Source: Conexibacter sp. CPCC 206217
GTDB taxonomy: Bacteria > Actinomycetota > Thermoleophilia > Solirubrobacterales > Solirubrobacteraceae
Length of the DNA: 64,000 nt
Direction: 5' to 3'
Assembly: GCF_030646165.1 (NCBI RefSeq)
Contig: NZ_JAUTDO010000016.1
Span: 20,843-84,842, forward strand
A model generated the notes under the pieces. It was not told where the DNA came from. It was given only the letters and a program-made list of their open reading frames with translations, and did no database searches. Shown one piece after another: positions 17,009-26,080 of the stretch. Positions within the stretch are counted from its first letter, which is position 1; every line of letters begins with the position of its first letter. A program made the translations under genes and the position numbers.

Positions 17009-17761
17009 TCAGGCTGTGTCGGTGGTCGAAGCGGCGGATGGGTGCTCGGCGACGCGGGTCTCGCCGCGGGCGTCGCCGCTCAGCACGGCGCGGATCAGCT
17101 CGACCGCCGGCTGGCGCAGCTCGGTCAGCTCGCTCGCGCGGCCGCGCTCGACGGCGCCGAGCACCAGTTCGTTGACGGCGCCGACGACGGCGGTCGCGAG
17201 CGCGGGCGTCAGCTCGCGCAGGTCCGGCTGCTCGCGGCGGAAGTCGGCGCCGAGCAGCACGAGCTGCGCGGCGAAGCGCTCGATCGCCTCGCGGCGGCGC
17301 GCGAGCCCGGCGGGGCCGGCGCCGAGGATCTCGATCAGGAACGTCTGCGTCAGCTCGGGCCTCGCCGCCATCGCGGACAGGTAGGCCGCGACGACCAGAT
17401 CGACGCGCTGCTGCCACGGAGCGTCGGCGGCGGCCGCCGCGCTCATCGCGCCGAGCACGTGCGCCGACGCGGTGTCGTAGGCGGCCAGGAAGCAGGCCTG
17501 CTTGTCGTCGAAGTGCTCGTAGAAGGTGCGCTTGGAGACGCGCGCGTGGCGGACCACGTCGGCGATCGTCGTCGGCCCGTAGCCCTTCTCCGCGACGGCG
17601 GCGTTGATGCCGCAGACCAGCCGCTCGCGCGGCGTGTCGCGGTCGGGCGCTTGGCCGCGCTCGGGATCCTGGTGGATCGACCGCGCGCGCGTGGTCCCGG
17701 CGGTCGCTTGGCCGCGTTCGGGGTCGTGGTGGGTTGCTGCTGCGGGAACCGGCGCGACCAT
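17009..17761 (-). CDS. TetR family transcriptional regulator
   Basis: This 250-residue regulator has a TetR helix-turn-helix at about residues 40-85 (INAAVAEKGYGPTTIADV, then VSKRTFYEHFDDKQACFLAAYD) and a helical ligand domain. The start ATG 17761 has TACTGT nine bases upstream. The N-terminal extension repeats DPERGQA twice, from a ~25-base DNA direct repeat (near 17650 and 17712), and is probably disordered. It heads the catabolic operon on the minus strand and faces an Old Yellow Enzyme gene across a 26-base gap occupied by a perfect inverted repeat. It should repress both directions until bound by a pathway intermediate; that is inference from arrangement. Confidence 0.9.
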   Translation of the reverse strand: MVAPVPAAATHHDPERGQATAGTTRARSIHQDPERGQAPDRDTPRERLVCGINAAVAEKGYGPTTIADVVRHARVSKRTFYEHFDDKQACFLAAYDTASAHVLGAMSAAAAADAPWQQRVDLVVAAYLSAMAARPELTQTFLIEILGAGPAGLARRREAIERFAAQLVLLGADFRREQPDLRELTPALATAVVGAVNELVLGAVERGRASELTELRQPAVELIRAVLSGDARGETRVAEHPSAASTTDTA

Positions 17762-17780
17762 TGGTACCGGACAGTACCAT
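17762..17780. promoter_or_regulatory. Shared operator and overlapping -10 elements, TetR/OYE
   Basis: TGGTAC (17762-17767) and GTACCA (17774-17779) form a perfect inverted repeat with a six-base centre. The OYE -10 TACCAT (17775-17780) and the TetR -10 TACTGT (complement of 17771-17776) both lie inside it, so one bound TetR dimer would shut both promoters. Confidence 0.72.
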
Positions 17781-17787
17781 TGCGCCG

Positions 17788-19005
<1,218 letters not shown>

Positions 19006-19270
19006 GCGGCGCGGGCGGGTGCGCGCGGTTGGCCTGGGGCTGAGCGGCACGGGCGCCCGTGCGACAGAGCGGGACGGGGTGGTTTGTCGGACGGCCTGAC
19101 GGCGGCTGGCGCGCGGGCGCTGGGGGTTGGCGCTCGGTGCCCGAGCGACTACGCTTGGACGGTCAGTGCTCGGACGTTCGGGACCGGCAACGCGACCAGA
19201 TGGCGGAGGGATTCTCAAGCTCCCCGATGGAACTGTCGAGGAATCCATAAAGTCGTAGCGCGAGCTTTCC

Positions 19271-20629
19271 ATGGACGAACAACGCCCCGATCTCACTCCG
19301 CAGGACCCGAGCGCCAGCCGGCGCCGGATCCGCACGGCCCTGATCGCGGCGCTCGCACTGATCGCGCTCGTCACCGCGCCGGCCGTCGCGCTGGCCGACG
19401 ATCCGCCCGCCGCTGACGGGCCGCAGCAGACCGAGCAGGCCCCGCCGCCCGACCAGCCGACCGCCGATCAGCCTCCCGCGGACCAGTCGGGTGCCGACCA
19501 GCCTGCGCCTGATCAGCCGACGATCGACCGGCCGACCACGGGTCCGCCCGTCGATCCGGCCCCGCCGGTCGATCCGGCGCCGCCCGTCGACCCGGCGCCG
19601 CCCGTCGATCCGGCGCCGCCCGTCGACCCGGCCCCGCCGGTCGATCCGGCCCCGCCCGTCGACCCGGTCCCGCCGGTCGATCCGGCGCCGCCCGTCGATC
19701 CGGCCCCGCCCGTCGACCCGGCCCCGCCGGTCGATCCGGCCCCGCCCGTCGACCCGGCCCCGCCCGTCGACCCGGCCCCGCCCGTCGACCCGGCCCCGCC
19801 GGTCGACCCGGCGCCGCCGGTTGACCCCGCGCCGGTCGAGCGGCCGCCCGTCGCCGAGCAGCCGCCGGCGGAGACGCCCGTCCCCGACGTGCCCGAGAGA
19901 AGAGATTCGCGCCCGCCGATCGACGAGACGACGAACCCGCCGAGCGTCCTGCCGAAGCCGAGCGGCTCCGGCACGCTGCGCCCGGCAGCCGACGCCCAGC
20001 AGCCCCCGGCCTCGTCCACGACGCCGCTGGCGACGCCGCCCACCACCACGCCCGTCACGCCGGACGCGCAGCCCGACCTCGCGCCGGTCGTCACCGCGCC
20101 GATCGCGCTGCCGGGCTCCAAGCACGCGGCCGACGCCGCCGGTGCGCTGGCCGACGCGGCCGCCCGCGAAGCCGCCGCCAAGCGGATCGTGCGCACGACG
20201 CTCGTCAAGCTCGGGATCGTCTCGGCCGACCCCGGCGCCACCGACGCGCCTGCGTCGCCCGCGACCAATGCCGACGGCACGCTCTGCGCGCCGGCCGTCG
20301 TCGCGAGCGCATCTCCGACCCCCGCCGCCGGCACGACCCGCCTGCAGATCGCCAAGACGACGCGCAAGGCGCACGGCACCGAGCAGCCCAGCAGCGTCCG
20401 CGGCCCGCCCGTCGGCCCGCTCGACTCGCCGTCCTCGCCGCTCAACGCGAGCGCGGCGGCCGCTCCCGGCTCAGGCGCCGGCGCCGGCATCAGCTTCTTC
20501 GCGATCCTCGTCGGCTCGATCAGCGCGCAGCTCGCGCAGGCCGAGTCCGTCACACCGCCGTGCTCGTTCGCGAGCAACTCGGCGACGCCGACCTCCGACG
20601 ACTCCGCGCGCGCTCCTCCCGCCTCCTGA
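19271..20629 (+). CDS. Secreted Pro-rich protein with PPVDPA tandem repeats
   Basis: This 452-residue protein has a Tat- or Sec-like signal region (SRRRIRTALIAALALIALVTAPAVALA cut near residue 40), a disordered Pro/Asp/Gln stretch, 16 copies of the hexapeptide PPVDPA (residues 92-187, one variant PPVDPV), and a Pro/Thr/Ala-rich remainder with one hydrophobic segment near the C-terminus (GISFFAILVGSI, ~415-426) followed by a single Cys. The rigid Pro-rich rod resembles wall-spanning spacers of surface proteins. A hairpin in the leader (GGATT/AATCC, about 19207-19249) and the TAAAGT at 19247 are the only promoter-region signs. It is unlike any family I can name. The FlgM-like gene follows after 66 bases. 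Confidence 0.72.
   Translation: MDEQRPDLTPQDPSASRRRIRTALIAALALIALVTAPAVALADDPPAADGPQQTEQAPPPDQPTADQPPADQSGADQPAPDQPTIDRPTTGPPVDPAPPVDPAPPVDPAPPVDPAPPVDPAPPVDPAPPVDPVPPVDPAPPVDPAPPVDPAPPVDPAPPVDPAPPVDPAPPVDPAPPVDPAPPVDPAPVERPPVAEQPPAETPVPDVPERRDSRPPIDETTNPPSVLPKPSGSGTLRPAADAQQPPASSTTPLATPPTTTPVTPDAQPDLAPVVTAPIALPGSKHAADAAGALADAAAREAAAKRIVRTTLVKLGIVSADPGATDAPASPATNADGTLCAPAVVASASPTPAAGTTRLQIAKTTRKAHGTEQPSSVRGPPVGPLDSPSSPLNASAAAAPGSGAGAGISFFAILVGSISAQLAQAESVTPPCSFASNSATPTSDDSARAPPAS
19544..19831 (+). repeat. 18-base coding minisatellite, 16 units
   Basis: Sixteen in-frame 18-base units of the type CCGCCCGTCGACCCGGCC encode PPVDPA. Units differ mainly at third positions (GTCGAT/GTCGAC, CCG/CCC), so the protein is kept constant while the DNA drifts. 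Such arrays change length by slippage or recombination. Confidence 0.95.
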
Positions 20630-20695
20630 GTCGCCTCAGCGAGCCGCCCCGCCCGGGTGCCGGCTCTCCGTGAACTCAGGACAAAGGAGACCACC

Positions 20696-20911
20696 ATGGT
20701 CGTCGCCAACGGCCGCATCGATCGCCTCACCACCAGCCGCAGAGACCGCATCACCCGCTCCTCGCGCGTGCGCTTGCTCGCCAAGCAGGTCGCCGCGGGC
20801 GAGTACCAGGTCGACCCCGAGAAGCTCGCCGAGGTGCTCGTCGAGCGCGCCCAGTTCCACCAGGGCGTCAAGGCGGACCTGCTGGCGCAGCGGTCGCCGT
20901 CGGAGCTGTGA
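20696..20911 (+). CDS. flgM: FlgM-like anti-sigma-28 factor
   Basis: This 71-residue protein matches the FlgM domain: VRLLAKQVAAGEYQVDPEKLAEVL, with the GEYxVDPEKIA core that binds FliA. The N-terminal half is basic and probably disordered, as in FlgM. A Shine-Dalgarno AAAGGAGA precedes the ATG by a good distance. FlgM holds sigma-28 inactive until the flagellar hook is complete and it is exported. The only other motility gene in the window is a chemoreceptor with a sigma-28-like promoter (63534 on the minus strand). The gene is 66 bases after the repeat-rich secreted protein and might be cotranscribed with it. Confidence 0.75.
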   Translation: MVVANGRIDRLTTSRRDRITRSSRVRLLAKQVAAGEYQVDPEKLAEVLVERAQFHQGVKADLLAQRSPSEL

Positions 20912-20965
20912 TCTCCGCACGGGACCAAGGACGCCCCAACACCAGCACCGGCATCGGCTCCGTTC

Positions 20966-21007
20966 GCGACCGCGCGGCCTGACGCTCAGGGCAGGCCGGG
21001 CGGTCGC
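20966..21007 (+). terminator. Hairpin after flgM-like gene
   Basis: GCGACCGCGCGGCCTG (20966-20981) pairs imperfectly with CAGGCCGGGCGGTCGC (20992-21007) around a ten-base loop. No T-run follows, but the position between the FlgM-like gene and the next promoter suits a terminator. Confidence 0.5.
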
Positions 21008-21071
21008 GACAGCCATGTCGCGGCGCCAACCAAGGGGGGCCGAGAACGCGGGTGCGTACCATTGGAGCTCG

Positions 21072-22223
21072 ATGCGGCGACGCTTGACTCTCGCAGCGTG
21101 CGCGCTCGCGCTCGCCGTCACAGCCGCCTCCGCGACGCTCGCGACAGCATCGGCAGAGGCTGCGGGCACCTATCAGGGCACGCTCACGATCACGTCGGTC
21201 GCGAAACCGAACGCGCCCGATCAGCCGATCGTCGTCACGGCGCAGGGCGCGATCGCGCAACAGTGCGACCCGACCGTCTTCTGTGGCTACTACCCGAAGG
21301 TCACGACCGTGCCCGCGAGCGTCGCCTGCCGCCCGCAGCTGACGAGAGAGGGCTGGATCGGCGACGTCTACGACGACGCGACCGGCCGCCAGCCGCAGGC
21401 GTTCACGGCGACGTGGCAGGAGCGGCCGTGGCTGTACGCCGGGCCCAAGCGCGCCTGCCTCTACGCCTTCGACGGCGCTGCCGACACGCTCGTCGCCGAG
21501 ACGTCCTTCGACGTTCCTGGCGCACCTGCACCGGCGCCCGCGAGACCCGACCCGCGCGGGCGCGATCTCGTCCGCGCCGCGATCCCCCGCTCGGTCGGCG
21601 TGCGCCACGCCTACGGCTACGAGCTGAGCAGCGCGAACGTGCCGCGCAACGTCGGCGCAAAGCGCTTCGCCGTGCTCGCGCGCGTCGCCGCGAAGCGCTG
21701 GGGCCTGCGCGAGACCGGCACGACCGTCCGCGCGCCGCGCCAGGGCGACGGACGCAACACGGTCGGCTTCGCCCGCGACGTGCCGCGCGTGGCGCTCGGC
21801 GTCACGAGAATCCGTTCGGTCCGCTACTACCGCCGCTCCGGCGGCGTCACGCGGATCGTCGGCGAGCGCGTCGTCGAGCGCGACCTCAGCCTCGCGCTGG
21901 GCGTGCCGTGGTGGGTCGGGCCCGGTCCGCCGCCGTCCAACCAGGTCGACCTGCAGACGGTGATCGTGCACGAGCTCGGTCACTACGCCGGCAACGACCA
22001 CGTCAGAAACTGCACCAACAGCCCTATGTGGACCGGGCTGCGGCCGGGCGAGTGGTGGTACAGCCGCTCCGACTGGTTCCAATTCGGCTGTCCCAACGTC
22101 CCGTCACCGACGGCGATCGCCACCGCCGCGACGGCGCGGACCGCCGCACGGTTCGCGCTCGCTCCCGGTGACCCGCGCCCGCTGCTGGTACAGCGCAGCG
22201 TGCGCAGAGTCTTCCTCGACTGA
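21072..22223 (+). CDS. Secreted metzincin-like zinc metalloprotease
   Basis: This 383-residue protein has a signal peptide (ACALALAVTAASATLATASAEA), an N-terminal domain with several cysteines, and a matrixin-type C-terminal half. The zinc motif is HELGHYAGNDH, the full HExxHxxGxxH of metzincins, and SPMW 18 residues later could be the Met-turn. Upstream, RVAAKRWGLRETGTTV resembles the first strands of matrixin domains. It is therefore predicted to be exported and proteolytic. The start ATG 21072 has TACCAT nine bases upstream. The N-terminal ~150 residues may be a pro-domain. Substrate is unknown. Confidence 0.82.
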   Translation: MRRRLTLAACALALAVTAASATLATASAEAAGTYQGTLTITSVAKPNAPDQPIVVTAQGAIAQQCDPTVFCGYYPKVTTVPASVACRPQLTREGWIGDVYDDATGRQPQAFTATWQERPWLYAGPKRACLYAFDGAADTLVAETSFDVPGAPAPAPARPDPRGRDLVRAAIPRSVGVRHAYGYELSSANVPRNVGAKRFAVLARVAAKRWGLRETGTTVRAPRQGDGRNTVGFARDVPRVALGVTRIRSVRYYRRSGGVTRIVGERVVERDLSLALGVPWWVGPGPPPSNQVDLQTVIVHELGHYAGNDHVRNCTNSPMWTGLRPGEWWYSRSDWFQFGCPNVPSPTAIATAATARTAARFALAPGDPRPLLVQRSVRRVFLD

Positions 22224-22277
22224 GGCGCCGCGCGAGCCGCCGCGCCTGAGGCGCGCCCTGGCGGCGCAGGCTGCCTC

Positions 22278-24101
22278 CTAGACTCGCCCGGCCTCGACGG
22301 CGGCCTGCTCGGCCTGCTCCAGCTGCTCCTCGACCAGTGCCAGGCCGGCGTCCCAGAAGCCCGGGTCGGTCAGGTCCAGCCCGACCAGCTTGCCCAGCTC
22401 CTCCGGCGCCAGCGAGCCGCCGGCCGACAGCATCTTGAGGTAGTCGGGCACGAACGACGCGCCCTCCTGCTCGTAGCGGCGGTAGACCGACAGCGCCAGC
22501 AGCTGACCGTAGGCGTACGCGTAGACATAGCCCGGCGTGTTGATGAAGTGCGGGATGTAGGACCACCACGTCTTGTAGCCCTCGGTCACCTCGACGGCGT
22601 CGCCGAACAGCTCCTCCTGCGTCTTCTCCCACAGCGCGCCGAACTGCTCGACGGCCAGTTCGCCGCCTTCGCGGCGGGCGGTGTGGATCTCCTGCTCGAA
22701 GTTGTGCATCGCCGTCTGCCGGAAGACGGTCGCGATCGCGCCCTCGATCGACTCCGACAGCAGCGACAGCCGCGACGCCGGCGTCGCGGCGGCCTCCAGC
22801 AGGCGTCCGAAGACGAGCGTCTCGCCGAACACCGAGGCGGTCTCGGCGAGCGTCAGCGGGGTGCTCTGGTGGAAGACGCCCTGCGGCGCGGCGAGCGCCG
22901 CGTGGACGCCGTGGCCGAGCTCGTGCGCGAGCGTCAGCACGTCGCGGCGGCGGGCGGTGTAGTTGAGCAGCACGTACGGGTGCGCGGACGGCACCGTGTA
23001 GGAGCAGAACGCGCCGCCGCGCTTGCCCGGTCGCACCGGCGCGTCGATCCACTGCTCGTCGAAGAAGCGGCGCGCGAGGTTGCCCAGCTCGGGCGTGAAC
23101 GAGCCGTACGCGTCGAGCACCAGCTCGCGCGCCTCGCGCCAGCTGAAGCGCTCGTCGACGTCGGCGACGGTCGCGGCGCGGTCGTAGTCGGCCAGCTTGT
23201 CGACTCTCAGCAGCCTCGCCTTCAGCTTGTACCAGCGCTGCGGCACGTCGAAGCGGTTGCTGACGGCGGTCACGAGCGCCTGCACCGACTCGTCGCTGGC
23301 CTCGTTGGCGAGGTTGCGCGCGGTCAGCCAGCCGGGGTAGCTGCGCAGGCGGTCGTCGACGGCCTTGTCGTGCAGCAGCGTGTTGAAGATGAAGGCGCGC
23401 GTGCGCAGGCCGGGCTCCAGCGCCGCGGTCACCGCCTCCGCCGCGCCGCGCCGCTCGTCGCGATCGGGACCGGACAGCAGCGCCAGGGCCTGCTCGAGCG
23501 AGACCGGCTCCTCGGCCGAGGGCAGTCTCACCTCCAGCGACGACATCAGCTCGGCGAACAGCCGCGTCCAAGCGCTCGCTCCGGAGATTCCCTTCTCGGC
23601 GAGGATCCGCTCCTCCGGCTCACTCAGCAGGTAGGGGCGGTAGCGGCGCTCGGTGCGCAGGTAATGGGCGAAGAACTCGTTGCCCTCGCCTCTCAGCAGC
23701 TCCTCGGCGCGCTCGTCGGGCAGCTCGGCCCATTCCAGCTCGAAGAACAGCAGTCTCGTCTGGATCTCGGTCGCGCGCTCCTGCACATGCTGCAGCAGCG
23801 CGCCGATCGCCGGGTCGGCGGTGTCGACGGCGAAGCGCAGGGAGGCGTAGGAGCCGGCGCGGCCGACCAGCTCGTGCAGCTCGGCGAGCTGCTGCATCGC
23901 GGCGCGCAGGCCGGCGGCGTCGAGCTCGGCGAGTCTGCCCGCGTAGGCGGCGGCGAACGCGTCCGCGCGCTCGAGCCCCTGAGCGAGCAGGCTGCGGACG
24001 CCCTCCTCACCCTGTCCGTCGACGAGCGGGTCGAGGTTCCAAGCGACGCCGGCGACCTCGTCGTCCGCGGGCTCCTGGTTGGTGGCGGCAAGGGTCGTCA
24101 T
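22278..24101 (-). CDS. pepF: Oligoendopeptidase F (M3 family)
   Basis: This 607-residue cytoplasmic metallopeptidase has the M3 signature HELGHGVHAAL with the third ligand in LAETASVFGE downstream, and the typical C-terminal region (FINTPGYVYAYAYGQLLALSVY) of the PepF subgroup. Length fits PepF (about 600). It cleaves oligopeptides of roughly 7-17 residues. The start ATG 24101 has TAAGCT six bases upstream and no Shine-Dalgarno. It is transcribed away from the riboswitch-led gene at 24432. Confidence 0.94.
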   Translation of the reverse strand: MTTLAATNQEPADDEVAGVAWNLDPLVDGQGEEGVRSLLAQGLERADAFAAAYAGRLAELDAAGLRAAMQQLAELHELVGRAGSYASLRFAVDTADPAIGALLQHVQERATEIQTRLLFFELEWAELPDERAEELLRGEGNEFFAHYLRTERRYRPYLLSEPEERILAEKGISGASAWTRLFAELMSSLEVRLPSAEEPVSLEQALALLSGPDRDERRGAAEAVTAALEPGLRTRAFIFNTLLHDKAVDDRLRSYPGWLTARNLANEASDESVQALVTAVSNRFDVPQRWYKLKARLLRVDKLADYDRAATVADVDERFSWREARELVLDAYGSFTPELGNLARRFFDEQWIDAPVRPGKRGGAFCSYTVPSAHPYVLLNYTARRRDVLTLAHELGHGVHAALAAPQGVFHQSTPLTLAETASVFGETLVFGRLLEAAATPASRLSLLSESIEGAIATVFRQTAMHNFEQEIHTARREGGELAVEQFGALWEKTQEELFGDAVEVTEGYKTWWSYIPHFINTPGYVYAYAYGQLLALSVYRRYEQEGASFVPDYLKMLSAGGSLAPEELGKLVGLDLTDPGFWDAGLALVEEQLEQAEQAAVEAGRV

Positions 24102-24249
24102 CGCCCCAGCTTAGAACCTTGCGCGCGCGTGCCCGCGATCGCTTGGCGAGCCTGCAAGATCGCGTGCAGCGGCAGGAGCGCGAGGCGCTGCGACGGCCTC
24201 GCTCGCGCGGATCTGCGATCCTGAAGCGGCAGCCAGACGCACATATGCC

Positions 24250-24420
24250 GAGTTCCTGCCGTCACGACGGCGGGGAGCGGGGGACCCACTCGGGCCGGAT
24301 CCGTCCGGCCCACGGGGCGAATCGCCACCAGCCACTCCGCCATCGGAGGGCTCCGGAGGCGTAGCGCACTCTTTCAGCGCGAGCCCGTCAGCTCACCTCG
24401 TAGGCACCGAAAGAGAACTG
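24250..24420 (+). promoter_or_regulatory. c-di-AMP riboswitch (ydaO/yuaA class)
   Basis: The leader of the Rpf-like gene matches the ydaO consensus block by block: AGCGGGGGACCCAC (24276-24289), GGGGCGAATC (24314-24323), CAGCCACTCCGCC (24329-24341), and CCGTCAGCTCACCTCGTAGGC-type 3' block (24386-24405, key parts CGTCAGCT and CTCGTAGGC). CTCTTTC (24369-24375) can pair with GAAAGAG (24409-24415), just before the ribosome site, and may belong to the expression platform. This class binds cyclic di-AMP and commonly controls cell-wall hydrolase genes in actinobacteria, as here. Confidence 0.92.
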
Positions 24421-24431
24421 ATGGAGGGCGC

Positions 24432-25118
24432 ATGCCTGCGAACTGTCCCGACGTGGACGCCGACGATCTCGTTCAGCCCGAACGCTGGGAGCGCTCCCGC
24501 GAGCGCTCGCACGTCCGGCGCCTGGTGGCGCTGCGGCGCCGCCGTCGCCGCCGCGGCTCGCGCAGCGTCGCGCTGGTGATGGCCGCGGCGCTGACGCTCG
24601 GCGTCGGCGGCGCGTTCGCCGCCTCCGGCGACGACGACGGATCCGGCGGCGGGTCGCTCAAGCGCGGCAGCAGCGGCCCGGCGGTCGTGCAGCTGCAGCA
24701 GAAGCTCGGGATCGGCGCTGACGGCGCGTTTGGTCCGCAGACGGAGAAGGCCGTGCGCGCCTACCAGCGGCGCAAGGGCCTCGAGGTCGACGGCGTCGTC
24801 GGCCCGCAGACGGCCGGCGCGCTCGGCATCAGCCTCGCGACCGCACGGGCGCAGTCGGTCGGCCGCGGCGGCTCGGCGGGCAGCAGCGTGCAGCTGCCGC
24901 CGATCCTCGACTCGATCGCAGAGTGCGAGTCGGGCGGCGACCCGCGCGCGATCTCGTCCGACGGCACCTACCGCGGCAAGTACCAGTTCGATCGCTCGAC
25001 GTGGGCCGCCTACGGCTCCGCAGGCGATCCGGCGCGCGCCTCCGAGGCAGAGCAGGACCGTCGCGCCCTGAAGCTCTACAACGCCCGCGGCACGTCGCCG
25101 TGGCCGAACTGCGCGTAG
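24432..25118 (+). CDS. Rpf-like transglycosylase with peptidoglycan-binding domain
   Basis: This 228-residue exported protein has a basic N-terminus, a membrane or signal helix (SVALVMAAALTLGVGGAFA, ~44-62), a PG_binding_1 domain (~75-125, QLQQKLGIGADGAFGPQTEKAV) and a C-terminal transglycosylase-like domain (~150-228). In that domain the catalytic glutamate is in IAECESGGDP, followed by GKYQFDRSTW. This is the fold of resuscitation-promoting factors, which cleave peptidoglycan during regrowth. The c-di-AMP riboswitch upstream ties expression to osmotic or wall stress. The ATG has GGAGGG three to four bases upstream, a short spacing. Confidence 0.9.
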   Translation: MPANCPDVDADDLVQPERWERSRERSHVRRLVALRRRRRRRGSRSVALVMAAALTLGVGGAFAASGDDDGSGGGSLKRGSSGPAVVQLQQKLGIGADGAFGPQTEKAVRAYQRRKGLEVDGVVGPQTAGALGISLATARAQSVGRGGSAGSSVQLPPILDSIAECESGGDPRAISSDGTYRGKYQFDRSTWAAYGSAGDPARASEAEQDRRALKLYNARGTSPWPNCA

Positions 25119-25165
25119 CGCGCTGATTCGCTCGGGCCCCGCGCCACGACGCGGGCCCGGGCGGG

Positions 25166-25882
25166 CTATCTGCCGAACCCTTCCTCGCCCGGCGGATCGC
25201 CGCGCAGGATCCAGGCGCCGTCGTCGCGCCGTTCGACGACTCCGCGCCGCGTCAGGTCCGACAGCGCGGTCGTGACCGACGGGCGCTGCGCGCCGATCAG
25301 CCGGCCGAGCACCTGATGCGTCAGCGGCAGCTCCAGCACGACGCCGTCGGGGCCGACACGGCCCCAGCGGTCGGCGAGGCCCCAGAAGAGCAGCTCCAGG
25401 CGCGCGTCGACACGCGTCAGGTGGCTTGTCGCCTGTGTCGTCGCCAGCTCGGCCGAGCGGCGCACGGCGCGCGCGGCGAGCGCGCTGACGAGCTCCGGCC
25501 AGCGGCCGAGGATCGCGGTGATGCGGCGATCGAGCACTGCGAGGCGGACCGGTTGCAGCGCCGTCCAGATCACGCGCGGGCGGACGGTCACGACCTCGCG
25601 CTCCCAGTCCCACGGTCGCAGCAGGTCGCCGCGGCCGAGCAGCTCGGTGCAGGCGGCGCGGGCGAACGTGACGTCGCGCATCAGCAGGCCGTCGAGCACG
25701 AGCAGACCGAGATGGCCGCTGCCGCCGTCGGCCGGCCGCGCCGGCTCCCACACGCCCGGGGCGATCGTCTCGACCGCCGCGATCGCGTGGCGAGTCGCGA
25801 GCTGCAGGCTCGTCTGATCGAGTCCCGCGGCGAGCTCAGGGTCCTGTTCGAGGACTCGTACGAAGGCGTTCCCACTCGGCAT
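25166..25882 (-). CDS. Crp/Fnr family transcriptional regulator
   Basis: This 238-residue protein has an N-terminal cyclic-nucleotide-binding-like domain without a clear cAMP phosphate-binding cassette, and a C-terminal winged helix: LPLTHQVLGRLIGAQRPSVTTALSDLTRRGVV is the characteristic Crp helix-turn-helix. The start ATG 25882 has TACGCT eight bases upstream. No cysteine cluster for an iron-sulfur sensor is seen. Effector and targets are unknown. It is separated by 198 bases from the anti-sigma-like gene and converges on the Rpf-like gene. Confidence 0.85.
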   Translation of the reverse strand: MPSGNAFVRVLEQDPELAAGLDQTSLQLATRHAIAAVETIAPGVWEPARPADGGSGHLGLLVLDGLLMRDVTFARAACTELLGRGDLLRPWDWEREVVTVRPRVIWTALQPVRLAVLDRRITAILGRWPELVSALAARAVRRSAELATTQATSHLTRVDARLELLFWGLADRWGRVGPDGVVLELPLTHQVLGRLIGAQRPSVTTALSDLTRRGVVERRDDGAWILRGDPPGEEGFGR

Positions 25883-26080
25883 CGTGAAACAGCGTATTGG
25901 CGTCTGAACCCCGGTGCCACACATAACTGTCGCCGACACAGCGTCAGACAGACTGTCAGCGACGCGAGCGCCTATGCGCCAGCGAGTGGTGGTGGTGGAA
26001 CGTGGTTCCCGCTGCGCGCGACCGCGTTTCGCGTGCGCCGGGGGGAAGGGCCGACGTTGCGCCGGGGGGAAGGGCCGGCG

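Noticed and set aside
19006..19270. c-di-GMP or other riboswitch before the repeat-rich secreted protein
   Set aside because: Only a simple GGATT/AATCC hairpin is present; none of the conserved GEMM blocks can be found.
19544..19831. CRISPR-like regular repeats
   Set aside because: The units are contiguous, in frame and without spacers, so this is a coding minisatellite.
19513..20928. Minus-strand open frame rich in GGAGSTG repeats
   Set aside because: It is the complement of the PPVDPA minisatellite and flgM, with no signal peptide or start context of its own.
24281..24351. Possible tRNA because of a stem-rich GC stretch
   Set aside because: No acceptor pairing or T-loop fits; the sequence matches the ydaO riboswitch instead.
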